IMG/VR virus record: IMGVR_UViG_3300030419_003402
Location: 2,413-36,317 of that record
DNA length: 33,905 bases
Source of the DNA: a virus
Reading direction: 5' to 3' (one strand)
The notes under the pieces: model-generated
Told to the model about the DNA's origin: nothing
The model's input: the letters and a program-made list of their open reading frames with translations, nothing else
Database searches by the model: none
Position numbers and translations under genes: made by a program
Shown: positions 9,001-17,109 of the stretch, piece by piece
Numbering within the stretch: the first letter of the stretch is position 1
Layout: each line of letters begins with the position of its first letter

Positions 9001-12000
9001 CTGATAAATTCCAAGTAACTGATGCTAATCCTGCATTTATTAATATTACTAGTGCATCAGCTGGAACTTTATCCAAGATCAATCCTTTATTAGAAGTTAA
9101 TAATAACAATGTTGTAACTTTTGATCTTTCTGATTCTTCTTTATCATTCTTTAGTAGTGGAGATCAGTATTCTGCCTTTAGTTTAGGTTTATATCGTGAT
9201 AATGAATTCTCTACTCCTTTCTATACTACAGCTAAGCCATGGATTTCTGGTACTCCAGTAGGATTTGCAGTTACTTTCTCTGGTGAAGTAGGATTTGTTG
9301 GAGCTGCTTTAACCGTTCAAGTAAGTAATGAAACTCCTGTTAATTTGTGGTACAAATTTGATGTAGATACTGTTGATAAAATTACTGCAATTAAGAAACA
9401 ATTAATAATTGATAAGGATCAAGATTCCTGGAACCAAATCAATTTAGTCAAAACCGCTTATGATGGAGAATATGAAATTAGTGGGGTGGGAGCTACAACC
9501 TTCCAGTATACTGTTAATCAGATTCCTGACACTTCTAGTTTTAATTCTGATACTTCTAAATCCACTTATGAAACCAATTCAGCTACTGCTTATGGTTCTA
9601 TAGCTCAGATTAAGATGTTAGATGGTGGCTTTGGATATAAGAGTCTACCAGGAATAACTTCAGTAGTTAGTGGACTAGGAACAGGTGCTATCTTATTTGC
9701 TGAAAGTAAGAATATTGGTCAGATCATAGATCAAAGATTTAATGCTAATGGAATAGGTTGGGATTATCCTACAGATGAAACTTTAAGACCAATTGCTAAC
9801 CTTCCTGAAATTCTTAAAATACAATCATTAATGCGTTTTGAGAGTATTGGAATTTCTTCTGTTGGTATAGGCTATTTTACAGCTCCTGACTTGGTGGTAA
9901 TTGATGGATATAGTAAGAAGCAGGTAACTGATGTTGATTTAGAATATACTTTGGGTGATGAGGATGTCACTATTCTGAAGAATAGTACATCCATGTATAA
10001 TAGCAGACCTACTATTCTTCCTGTTAATAACAGCAATGGAGTTGGAATTTCTTCTGTTGAATGGGATTCTGCTAACTTAGTAGTTAAACTTTATCTAGAT
10101 GCTACCTTCAGTGAAGCTGCTGATTTCCATTATGCTGTTGGTGAAACCGTTTTGGTTGAAAATATTAGTTCTGGTGTAGGAAGTACTGGTTTAGGATATA
10201 ATTCTGAAAACTATAATTGGACATTATTCCCACTCACCGCTGTTGATGGTAAGATTGGAGGAAGTGGAGCTTATGTTTCATATAGTCTAGATGGTTATGT
10301 TTCAGTTGGTTCTACACCTGGTGTAGTAGATTTGGCTAATTCTTATGGAAGAGTAGTTCCATCAAAAGATTTCCCTATATTTGATCCTGTTCTTAAGACT
10401 ACTGATTTCTTAATAGGAGAAGATGTAGTTACAAATAATGAAACTCCTTATCTTATTAGATCTCAACTCTATGGGGCAGCTGGTCCTGGTAAAGGAGTAG
10501 TTGAAAGTTGGAATCCAAATACTAATAGACTTAAGGCTTCTATTGATAGAGATCTAAGTATAGGTGATAAGATCAGGGGTGTTCTTTCTAATACTCAGGG
10601 TATAGTTGAAAGTAAGATAGATTTCAACGCAGACATTAAAACAGGAGCTGGTGCTACTGTTATAGGGGGATGGCAGAGAACTACTGGATTCCTCAATAAT
10701 GATCAACAGCGACTTCCTAATAATGAGTACTATCAAAACTTCTCTTATTCTTTGAAATCAGAAGTTTCTAAAGATGTTTGGGATGATCCTGTAAGTATAC
10801 TTAATCATACTGCTGGATTTGATAAGTATTCTGATTTACAAATTATTAGTGTTCCTACTAATTCAGCTGAAGTGGGAATTGGAACTACTAATAGTGTAGA
10901 GATTGTTACTGATATTGTTGGAAAAGGGAGCCTTCAGTGTTTCTATGATTTTGATTATGTAACTGAAGGAGTAATTGAAATTAATAAAGCATTCCTTTCT
11001 AATGAGATTTCTTTTGAGAATAAGATTCTCACAGATTATTATCAATCTATTGGAAACCGTGTATTAAGTATTGATGACTTTAGTGGCACCTTCAATAGTA
11101 ATGAGGGTAGTTCTCAGTCTAGTTCTTTTGCTAGTTTCAATAGCAATGATATTTTCAATAAGTCAGTAGTTTTAGTTAAAGACATAACTTATACAGATGA
11201 AAGACAATTTGGAATTGTTTCTGTTCTTCAACATAATGGAATAGGTTATGTGAACCAATATGGTGGTCAATGTACTGTAGATGTTACTGGCCCTCATTCT
11301 GATGTGGTCTATGATGAATTAGGTACTTTTGATTATCTGAAAACTGGTACTGGTTGGGATTTAACCTTTAACCCAATCAAGTTTGAATACAATGAGTATG
11401 AATTATCAGCACTGACTATTAGTGTTGTTAATGATAGTACTACAACTGGTATTCAAACTTTAGGTGATGTATCTCAAGTAAGTAACGTTACTGTTGATAT
11501 TGGTGCTGGTACTACAACCACTATAGCCACTATTTCTACAGCTTGGAGAGCTCATAGTTTTATTATTAATCTGGAAGATACTAGTCAGAACTTCCATGGC
11601 TCTCAGTTAAATCTTATTCATGATGGTACTAGTGTTTATGCATCTGAGTATGGATCTTTGACTAATAGTACTGGTGCTATGAGTACTGGATTTGGTACTT
11701 TCTCTGCTTCTATTAGTGGAAGTAATGTTGTATTACAATTCATTCCAAGTGTATCTGTTGCTTTAACTTGTAAGTATTCACTTGTTTCTGTTGCTAATAC
11801 AGCTTCCACCTCAACTGGTTCTACTGTATTGAGTTGTGGAAGAGTTTCATCAGCATATACTTCTATTTCCAGTTCTGGATCTCCTTCAGCAGTTGGGATA
11901 ACTTCTTACACCGCTGTTGGAACAGCAGCTACTTCTGGAGGATATTACTTACTCTCTATTGAAGACACAACTAATAACAATTATTCATTGGCTGAAGTTT

Positions 12001-15000
12001 GTGTACTGAATAGCGCTTTAAATGAATCTTGGATTGAGTTTGGTAATGTAGATACTGGTGCTGGTATTGGTACTGTAGGTATTCAGTCTACTGGCAATTA
12101 TATTGAACTTATGTACACTCCCATAGCGAGTGCTGATGTTCAAGTTAGAATGTTTAAGATGGAGGCTCGTCCATTTAATGGAAATAGTGACTCTACAGAA
12201 ATAGATTTGAATCTCAGTGATATTACTAGTAAGAATGGTTACTACAATGGAACTAAAGTTAGTGTAAAATCTGACTTCCCATTACAACATCAAGCTTTAG
12301 ATATCTTTAGAAGAGTATTTGATGGATCTAATGCAGCTGTTGCTAATACAGCTACTAATTTAGTGGAGATGGGTGATCACTTCTTTGTTACTGGTGAAAA
12401 AGTAAAATATAGTTATTTGAATAGTGATTCTGACGCAGCTGGTTCAACAACTAATGCAATTAGTATAGCATCCACCAATGTTAGTGGTATTGGTGTAACA
12501 GATAAACTTCCTACTACACTTTATTGTGTGAAAGTTGGAGCAGGTTCATTAAGGTTTACTGATACAGCTACCAAAGCTTTACAGAAGACTCCTAACACCT
12601 TTGAAATTAGTTCTGTAGGTATTGGAACTTCTCATGTTATTGCTAGCATCAATCCTAATGGAAGGGCATTGATGGCTATTGATAATATGATTCAGGCTCC
12701 TATCTCTGGTACTGCAATTACCACTGGATTAAGTACTGGTATTGTTTATCAACAGAAAATACCTGTTACTGGATTTACTTCTATCTTCTCATCAGATATT
12801 GTTCAGGTTGATGATGAATTGATGAAGGTTATCCATGTTGGATATGCTGGTAGTAGTCAGATTACAGTTCTAAGAGGACAATTAGGGACTACAATGGGTG
12901 TCCACACTGTGGGTGCTGCTGTCACTAAGATGAGTGGTAATTATAATATTGTAGATAATAGAGTTTACTTTGCTTCTGCTCCTTATGGTCAAGTTCCTTT
13001 AAGTACAACTACTGGTGATCCAGATTCAAGAGATTGGGCTGGTATCACTACTCATTCTTCCTTCCAGGGAAGAGTCTTTATGAGAAGAGCTGAAACTGAC
13101 ACCACAGATCCAGCTTACGCTAGTAACTACATCTTTGATGATCTTTCTAATCAGTTTACAGGAATTACTAGTGATTTTATTCTTAAATCTGATAAACAGA
13201 ATGTTACTGGATTCTCTACTTTCAATGGTATTGTTTTAATCAACAATATTTTCCAACAACCTCTTGGAGTTCAGGCTGAGGCTTCAGCTTATACAATGGA
13301 AGAAGATGTTGGCATTACTACTATTAATTTCAATGTAGGAACAGGTAATACCATAGCTGAGGGATATGATCCTAATAAGAGTAGTTATCCTATGGGTGGG
13401 GTAATTATTTCCGTTGGTTCTAGTGAAGGATTTGGATATCAACCATTAATAAGTGCTGGAGGAACTGCTCAAGTATCTACAGCTGGTACTATTTCTTCTG
13501 TTTCTATTGGAAATACTGGAGCTGGATATAGAAAGGGTGTTCAAGTACCTAATGTTGGTATTCAAACTTATAGTTCTGGAATAGCCACTATTACTAATAT
13601 TGGAACAGCTACTGTTCAAGATGGTAGAGTGGTGAGTGTTAACATCACCAATCCCAAGGTCTTCTATAAGCCAAGAGATATTCAAAATGTTGGTTATAGT
13701 TCTATATCCGGATTGACCACTGTTTCTACATTATTACCTCATGGTTTAACTAATGGGGATAGAGTTCTTCTATCAGGAATAGCTTGGACTTGTAGTTATT
13801 CTCCTCCATTGAGTATTAGTACTGTTGGTTATACTTCTACAACAGGTATAATGACTGTTACTACCTCAGGAACTCATGGTTTGGCTGTAGGTAAAGAAGT
13901 TATTCTTACTGGACTTGGAATGACTTGTGATATTGACTCAGGAGTCGGTTTACATTTCTATCCAAGAGGAAAAGATTTTGCATATGATAACGCAGTTGGT
14001 ATAGCATCTACTACTAGTACTACTATAGTTTTAGATGTTGGACATGCTGGAAAAGCTGATCAATATACACATACATTTGTAAGTGCAGCCACTAGTGCTA
14101 TTATTTCTGGTGGTGACTATACTCACCAATTCGTAGATGCATTAAGTGGAGCAGTTATTAGTGGTGGTGATTATAATCATCAGTTTGTAAGTGCTGGTGT
14201 TGGAAGTATTAGTGTAGGTGGATGGGGTGCATCTGGTGTTGGTACTACTACTGCTACTTACGCTACTTATGATGGATCAACAGGTCATTTAGTTCTAACA
14301 GTCGCAGGACATGGTTTAGATGTTGGAACTGAAGTTGGTATAGACACAGGTTCTATAGGATTTACTTGTGAAATGGATGATTATGGTTCTACCAAGTATT
14401 ATCCTCGTGCTACTGATCCTATTTCAGGATATGGTACAACTACTATTATAGGAACTACTGAAAATACCTTCACAGTTAATGTGGGTCTGAGTACCATTGT
14501 CAATTATGATGTTACTAACGCCACTTATGATGGATCTACTGGACTCTTAGTACTTACCATCGGCGCTCATAATTTCTTCATGACTAAAGATAGTGTGAAG
14601 TTAAAGAATGATAGTTTGAACTTTAGATGTTCAATGGATAACTATAATTCATTACACAGTTATCCTAGATCTACTGATCCATATTACAACACCGCTGTTG
14701 GTATTGCTTCTACATCTTCTACTACTATTACTTTAAATGTTGGTATATCTACTTTAGTTTATTATACTCCTACTGGAGCTGATTATAATCCAGTAGTTGG
14801 TATTATGACAGTTACCATTGGTTCTCATAATCTCTTTACTGGAAGAAACATTAAGATAGCTGAAAGTGGTTTAACCTTTACTTGTAGTAAAGATAGTAAC
14901 GCTACTCAGCATTCTTATCCTAGAAAACCTGATCCTTATTATGGTGGAGTAGCTATTAGTAGTATTCCTGCTACTAATCAACTGGTGGTTAATGTTGGTG

Positions 15001-17084
15001 TTTCTACTGTAGGTACTTACTATAGTACTGGTGGAACAGTCCAGGGAGCTATCATTGCTCCTAGAGCAACTGACCCAGCTTCACAAGGTACAGAAGTTCT
15101 TAGAATTATTGATAATAAGACTTTTGAAGTTAATACAGGTACTACAACTTGTGATCACTTCTACGCAAGAGGGGGACTTCTTGGAAAACCAACAAAGGTT
15201 GTTATTGATGAACCATTAAGTTATGAAAATATTCCTTTGGTGTATAGTTCTGATTCTGCTACCGGAGTTGGACAAAGTGCTACTGTAGACATAGTAGTTG
15301 GCCAAGGTTCCAGTGTTATTAGCTTTAGTCTTGATCAGACTGGGGTTGGTTATGGTGTTTCTGAAATTCTTACTGTTCCTGTTGGTGGTGAAACAGGAAT
15401 TCCAACTAACACTAGTTTAACTTTCCAAGAATTCCAGCTTAACATTGATGAAATTCATGATGACAATTTCAATGGTTGGTCAGTTGGTGAATTGGAAGTT
15501 CTGGATAGAATAGATTCTAAGTTTGATGGATATACTAAGGCATTTGGAATTACTCTTAGTGAAAATCCTGTTTCTATTCAGGCAGCTAAAGGATCTCAAA
15601 TTGATGTCCAAATGGTCTTGTTAGTCTTTATTAATGATATCTTACAAGAACCTGGCGCAGCTTATATCTTCAATGGTGGTAGTACTATTACATTTACTAC
15701 AGCACCTAAGGCTGGAGATTCCTCTAAGATTCTCTTCTATAAGGGATCAGGATCTATTGATGTTGTCTTTACTGATGTTTTAGAAACAGTGAAGGTTGGT
15801 GATACTTTAGATATTGATAATGTACCTGAACAAGGTCAAAACTGGAGTCTCAATGAAGATCCTAGGACTGTAACTGGTATCAACACTATGGATAGTGTAA
15901 ATACTAATATCTATCCTGGTCCTGGTGTTACTACAGACGGTACTCTGAAGAGGACTGTAGACTGGTGTAAGCAAGAGTATGACATCACAATCAATGGAGC
16001 TGATGTAGGAAAAGATAGGATTCATTATGAACCTGCTATCTACCCAGCAGCTTATATGATTAGTTCAGCTGGTGTTGGAACTACTGTCATTTATGTTAAT
16101 ACTTTAAGACCTCTCTTTAACGCTAATGATGAAGCTACAATAAGAACTTTCCAAGATTCTATTGTAATTGAATCTCAAGATGTTATTACAGCAGCTGCAG
16201 CTACAGCAACTGTTTCAGTGGCAGGTACAGTTTCTGCTATTACAGTGGGTACAGCTGGAGCTGGTTACACAGTGGCTCCAAATGTCACTATTGGTAATGC
16301 ATCTGGAGTTGGAACTAATTCACCAGTTGGTGTGGCAACAACAACTAGAGCTACTGCAACAGCTACCTTAAGTGCAGGTACTGTGAGTGCCATTACAGTT
16401 TCTTATGGTGGTACAACTACTGGAGTTGCTTATACTACCTCTAGTCCTCCACCAGTTCTTATAGATCCTCCTAAGATTACTAGGGAGACTCTAGATGTTA
16501 TTACTACTACGGGCTATAAAGGAGATTATGGTAGTGTTGTTGGATTTGGAACTACTGTAAGTGGAGGAGGTCAAAATAGACTTTATTTTGATCTTTGGAT
16601 TCCTTTGAATTCCTATATGAGAGATACTGAATATGTTGGATCAGCTGTTACTATATCTGGTATTAGTACAGGTGATTTCCTCACTGTTTTCAATTCTAAT
16701 GTTAATTCAGGATTGAGTACTTTCGCTACTCAGAATACCAGTGGTACTGGTGTGGGAATTGGTACTTCATGTGTAGATGGGGTTTACCAAGTCTTTAGCG
16801 CAGAAACAAGAGAACTTCCATCAACAGTTCTTGGATTCACTACTCATCTCAGAAGAATATTCTGTAATGTTGATAATGTTGGAACTGGAATAGCTTACAC
16901 AACTCAATACAATAACAATGACAAGTATCTTGCTGATCTTGGTGAATTTAGTTGGGGTAAGATTTTGATCAATGGCGTAACTCAAAAAGCCTTCAATTTC
17001 TATGGAGATAATGGAGTTACTGGCATTAGTACATCTGCTTTAGTGACCAGAGCTAAATCTCTCAAATATAAAGATTATACCTAA
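3051..17084 (+). CDS. giant modular baseplate wedge protein in the gp7 slot (4677 aa)
   Basis: This one gene fills about 40% of the window and lies exactly where T4 has gene 7, between gp6 and gp8. T4 gp7 has 1032 aa; this has 4677. The N-terminus (MAVDRVQFQDVVASQLPRFV, then FPLLPDFLEQYY, and IRPSELLLRPSDADY near residue 255) is typical of the marine T4-like gp7-position protein. The rest is mainly beta modules: GxGY repeats (for example nt 6381-6735), HG..GD.V.Y....GL....YYV units, a degenerate YHYH domain near residues 1304-1434, 'DE.M.V...RG..GT' modules (near nt 12795) and tandem 86-codon and 18-codon units (nt 14064-15035). The C-terminus (FGTTVSGGGQNRLYFDLWIP onward) is non-repetitive. 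It probably nucleates the wedge and projects outward as a host-contacting decoration; the second role is inference. No frameshift interrupts it. Confidence 0.88.
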   Translation: MAVDRVQFQDVVASQLPRFVREDFPLLPDFLEQYYSSQEYQGGSFDLLQNIDQYVKVDQLCNLTNSTILHTALDYNERTVQTSSPGQTGITTTVAANNTVEVNETLYVVNDGNYTDGFPETNGLIKINDEIIKYETKDSEKFYNCTRGFSGITSYISPNTNDELVFDVTVPNEHPAGSVIYNLNIIFLQEFFKNLKSQVAPGFTDRTLYTGLDKKNFIFNSNSFYNSKGTDSSFKILFNSLYGKDVDIIRPSELLLRPSDADYKVTKDFVVETVSGDPGKLKNLTLFQRATGAKGAVSNIRKIDSIPATGAGSTTVAYKQEVVPGTYYQISLDDHKYNDATSSTKDFKPNPKTKLLTKVSLGSTIIDVDSTVGFPTTGFLAVRDVNNDLISIAYTGKSINQFFNISGITSLTELSAKEDISLDSYSYAYVGINTSEEIRVRVNATLKDFELDKEAYYYNSGDTINIKSLGVESSVEPSRHWTFNTQTEWNVLSIEEVDLSENVYKVNVFDNQFLDKGYQVNISINDVIKGKGRVVGINSLRSFDVKLETNIDTSADGYIVENQLLKGKSNLYTKVNSYVANVQNSYATFDGDVLVASNSLPHYNNLPTDPYNKTAYFNGTPGGSSSETITLTHYSERGSASPSLDHGFFTGDAVYYEAEGEWTVPFGSVDPVRSIKSQLNTSIGKLTESVYYIYRVNSTQVKLARSRADIFAAKFILLSGDVTDSKFTYYDYYQKTFEPQSIYRHVTSPSKKGGNFVTEPGYTAILNNGVELLNYKSSDVIYYGDLKSAEVTKGGINYDVINPPNFHLFDSVGSGATGITAVKGQLERIDILDQGFDYVGTPTIEIKGGNGSGAVAEANMSLVIHEPAFNAEGTIGVGATNPDIILGKETIGFGTYHKFKNAESVIYDSQGETGVGGLSTFSTYYVEVVDNYTIKLHTSVANARVGIDTVNLTSYGTGTQRFRSSERKRIVSGIVVKSSGSGYQNKQKTIPTSGINTATNVISITNHGYESGEIVQYTSGGSAVGGLSESSNYYVRKVDDNSFSLSLVGGTNQEKYYYDNNVVVNLTTTGDGSFNYEPITVSVKGTVGIATTVGTAQDFNCKVQPIFRGEIDSVDITTGGVGYGASEILNFNRQPDITFKSGENAQLEPIISNGKIVSINIRSGGSSYNSPPDLTIKGPTGKYARLTPQIENGVIVDVKIISGGVGFTTDKTTIEVKAAGENAIVEVTPKEWNINNFEKYYNAGASAGLIKEDDGFLTRNIGNTSLEYGALYAPRALRKASYMVSANWDELIFPKVHYGVPDLNIQSGREVFSGSQYHSPILGWAYDGHPIYGTYGYKGIEGGVVEQMTSGYSLVSAGSTFAQERPPLSTFPNGFFVEDYLYTGNGTLDEHNGRFCVTPEYPNGTYAYFITLSENNESSGPFDGVKRPTFPYVIGNSFASQPNDFNFKSISNQTDYDIEGKGWFRNTANYNIGDAKSGYKFIFNSNEIQKQSLDITASSVGNVQSVGIFTGGTDYRYKDTVDFNNEGTSGTDAGARVERLAGKEISVVSSSTTSFEFVEYASGRSVNEFIGFTSSPHNFLNNQIFNISGFSSYFDGFDGNYKVGVRSDSFALNSGIGSVGTTGIVTYFGVSGILEYPSLRTNDILGIGTEKLKVLNIDKKQQRIRVLREQEGTVGSGWSATAYVTGTPLFEDPKKFTVNVGTVKTTKTLRINSEHYFYPAESVGVGTTNSYNGVGLGNTLVFSNPGTGATNIFVKPQHVYIPDHGLKLNDKLYYFPNGGGTAPLVWNGKTPVGTGTTSLNLLADYFYAAPLGKDFIGISSNKVGIGTTNVEGTSNPTGAPGYVGVGTTAGLLYFIDSGLGSYHSFKTSLEDVVTSQVDRTLVTVSTASTHGLAAKDKVWVSVLPTTAVSVDVRYNDHNRRMIFNPVSFTASDVDTQYNTITFTGHDFRKGEKVIHTAATSSGGLSDESMYYVVPYSKDKVRLVSDKFQVTDANPAFINITSASAGTLSKINPLLEVNNNNVVTFDLSDSSLSFFSSGDQYSAFSLGLYRDNEFSTPFYTTAKPWISGTPVGFAVTFSGEVGFVGAALTVQVSNETPVNLWYKFDVDTVDKITAIKKQLIIDKDQDSWNQINLVKTAYDGEYEISGVGATTFQYTVNQIPDTSSFNSDTSKSTYETNSATAYGSIAQIKMLDGGFGYKSLPGITSVVSGLGTGAILFAESKNIGQIIDQRFNANGIGWDYPTDETLRPIANLPEILKIQSLMRFESIGISSVGIGYFTAPDLVVIDGYSKKQVTDVDLEYTLGDEDVTILKNSTSMYNSRPTILPVNNSNGVGISSVEWDSANLVVKLYLDATFSEAADFHYAVGETVLVENISSGVGSTGLGYNSENYNWTLFPLTAVDGKIGGSGAYVSYSLDGYVSVGSTPGVVDLANSYGRVVPSKDFPIFDPVLKTTDFLIGEDVVTNNETPYLIRSQLYGAAGPGKGVVESWNPNTNRLKASIDRDLSIGDKIRGVLSNTQGIVESKIDFNADIKTGAGATVIGGWQRTTGFLNNDQQRLPNNEYYQNFSYSLKSEVSKDVWDDPVSILNHTAGFDKYSDLQIISVPTNSAEVGIGTTNSVEIVTDIVGKGSLQCFYDFDYVTEGVIEINKAFLSNEISFENKILTDYYQSIGNRVLSIDDFSGTFNSNEGSSQSSSFASFNSNDIFNKSVVLVKDITYTDERQFGIVSVLQHNGIGYVNQYGGQCTVDVTGPHSDVVYDELGTFDYLKTGTGWDLTFNPIKFEYNEYELSALTISVVNDSTTTGIQTLGDVSQVSNVTVDIGAGTTTTIATISTAWRAHSFIINLEDTSQNFHGSQLNLIHDGTSVYASEYGSLTNSTGAMSTGFGTFSASISGSNVVLQFIPSVSVALTCKYSLVSVANTASTSTGSTVLSCGRVSSAYTSISSSGSPSAVGITSYTAVGTAATSGGYYLLSIEDTTNNNYSLAEVCVLNSALNESWIEFGNVDTGAGIGTVGIQSTGNYIELMYTPIASADVQVRMFKMEARPFNGNSDSTEIDLNLSDITSKNGYYNGTKVSVKSDFPLQHQALDIFRRVFDGSNAAVANTATNLVEMGDHFFVTGEKVKYSYLNSDSDAAGSTTNAISIASTNVSGIGVTDKLPTTLYCVKVGAGSLRFTDTATKALQKTPNTFEISSVGIGTSHVIASINPNGRALMAIDNMIQAPISGTAITTGLSTGIVYQQKIPVTGFTSIFSSDIVQVDDELMKVIHVGYAGSSQITVLRGQLGTTMGVHTVGAAVTKMSGNYNIVDNRVYFASAPYGQVPLSTTTGDPDSRDWAGITTHSSFQGRVFMRRAETDTTDPAYASNYIFDDLSNQFTGITSDFILKSDKQNVTGFSTFNGIVLINNIFQQPLGVQAEASAYTMEEDVGITTINFNVGTGNTIAEGYDPNKSSYPMGGVIISVGSSEGFGYQPLISAGGTAQVSTAGTISSVSIGNTGAGYRKGVQVPNVGIQTYSSGIATITNIGTATVQDGRVVSVNITNPKVFYKPRDIQNVGYSSISGLTTVSTLLPHGLTNGDRVLLSGIAWTCSYSPPLSISTVGYTSTTGIMTVTTSGTHGLAVGKEVILTGLGMTCDIDSGVGLHFYPRGKDFAYDNAVGIASTTSTTIVLDVGHAGKADQYTHTFVSAATSAIISGGDYTHQFVDALSGAVISGGDYNHQFVSAGVGSISVGGWGASGVGTTTATYATYDGSTGHLVLTVAGHGLDVGTEVGIDTGSIGFTCEMDDYGSTKYYPRATDPISGYGTTTIIGTTENTFTVNVGLSTIVNYDVTNATYDGSTGLLVLTIGAHNFFMTKDSVKLKNDSLNFRCSMDNYNSLHSYPRSTDPYYNTAVGIASTSSTTITLNVGISTLVYYTPTGADYNPVVGIMTVTIGSHNLFTGRNIKIAESGLTFTCSKDSNATQHSYPRKPDPYYGGVAISSIPATNQLVVNVGVSTVGTYYSTGGTVQGAIIAPRATDPASQGTEVLRIIDNKTFEVNTGTTTCDHFYARGGLLGKPTKVVIDEPLSYENIPLVYSSDSATGVGQSATVDIVVGQGSSVISFSLDQTGVGYGVSEILTVPVGGETGIPTNTSLTFQEFQLNIDEIHDDNFNGWSVGELEVLDRIDSKFDGYTKAFGITLSENPVSIQAAKGSQIDVQMVLLVFINDILQEPGAAYIFNGGSTITFTTAPKAGDSSKILFYKGSGSIDVVFTDVLETVKVGDTLDIDNVPEQGQNWSLNEDPRTVTGINTMDSVNTNIYPGPGVTTDGTLKRTVDWCKQEYDITINGADVGKDRIHYEPAIYPAAYMISSAGVGTTVIYVNTLRPLFNANDEATIRTFQDSIVIESQDVITAAAATATVSVAGTVSAITVGTAGAGYTVAPNVTIGNASGVGTNSPVGVATTTRATATATLSAGTVSAITVSYGGTTTGVAYTTSSPPPVLIDPPKITRETLDVITTTGYKGDYGSVVGFGTTVSGGGQNRLYFDLWIPLNSYMRDTEYVGSAVTISGISTGDFLTVFNSNVNSGLSTFATQNTSGTGVGIGTSCVDGVYQVFSAETRELPSTVLGFTTHLRRIFCNVDNVGTGIAYTTQYNNNDKYLADLGEFSWGKILINGVTQKAFNFYGDNGVTGISTSALVTRAKSLKYKDYT
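6378..6735 (+). repeat. three GxGY-type beta modules in the gp7-slot protein
   Basis: Three related units of about 40 codons begin near 6381, 6516 and 6633. Each has an 'I.SV.I..GG.GY' strand-turn and then a Pro- or Asp-containing strand (DSVDITTGGVGYG; VSINIRSGGSSYNSPPDLTI; VDVKIISGGVGF). Single copies of the same pattern occur at about 5530, 5958, 7559, 9603, 9838, 13397, 13470, 15316 and 16231 in this gene. The same module is present in gp8, the 2606-aa protein and gp14. Confidence 0.7.
6960..7350 (+). other. embedded degenerate YHYH domain
   Basis: About 130 residues (roughly 1304-1434) of the gp7-slot protein match the YHYH domain family. GWAYDGHPIYGTYG (W at residue 1324) is followed by LDEHNGR (1388-1394) and PNGTYAYF (1402-1409), then a Phe-Pro-Tyr segment. 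In the family signature the last block reads YHYH; here both His positions are replaced (Tyr-Ala-Tyr-Phe). Beta-rich modules flank it on both sides, so it looks like an inserted domain. Confidence 0.75.
14064..14225 (+). repeat. three tandem 18-codon units (HxFV...ISGGDY)
   Basis: Three consecutive 54-bp units start at 14064, 14118 and 14172 inside the gp7-slot gene. They encode YTHTFVSAATSAIISGGD, YTHQFVDALSGAVISGGD and the more diverged YNHQFVSAGVGSISVGGW. Unit length is exact, while synonymous and non-synonymous changes have accumulated, so the duplication is old or under selection as protein. Confidence 0.85.
14262..15035 (+). repeat. three tandem 86-codon units (FTC..D...YPR.TDP)
   Basis: Units of exactly 258 bp start at 14262, 14520 and 14778. 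Each encodes A.Y....G...lTi..Hn, then (F)TC..D, YPR..DP and a closing NVG.ST strand. Units 1 and 2 share the 14-base string ACTTATGATGGATC at the same offset (14265 and 14523). Diverged relatives precede them (about 13690-13820 and 13823-14043) and a truncated one follows (about 15036-15180, with APRATDP). The module is, to my knowledge, common in marine phage structural proteins. Confidence 0.85.
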
Positions 17085-17090
17085 TAAATA
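17083..17090 (+). promoter_or_regulatory. T4-type late promoter element before gp8
   Basis: AATAAATA keeps the ATAAATA core of T4 late promoters and lies 19 bp before the gp8 start. It overlaps the stop codon (TAA, 17082-17084) of the giant gene. The A-rich stretch to the ATG holds no obvious Shine-Dalgarno. Confidence 0.55.
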
Positions 17091-17109
17091 AGAAAAAACC
17101 CTTTAAAAA

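Noticed and set aside
13690-15180. CRISPR-like or diversity-generating repeat array
   Set aside because: The repeats are in-frame protein modules without spacers, and no reverse transcriptase, template repeat or cas gene is nearby.
16168-16371. Forward Gln/Leu-rich frame inside the giant gene
   Set aside because: Out-of-frame reading of the Ala/Thr-rich GxGY region; low complexity only.
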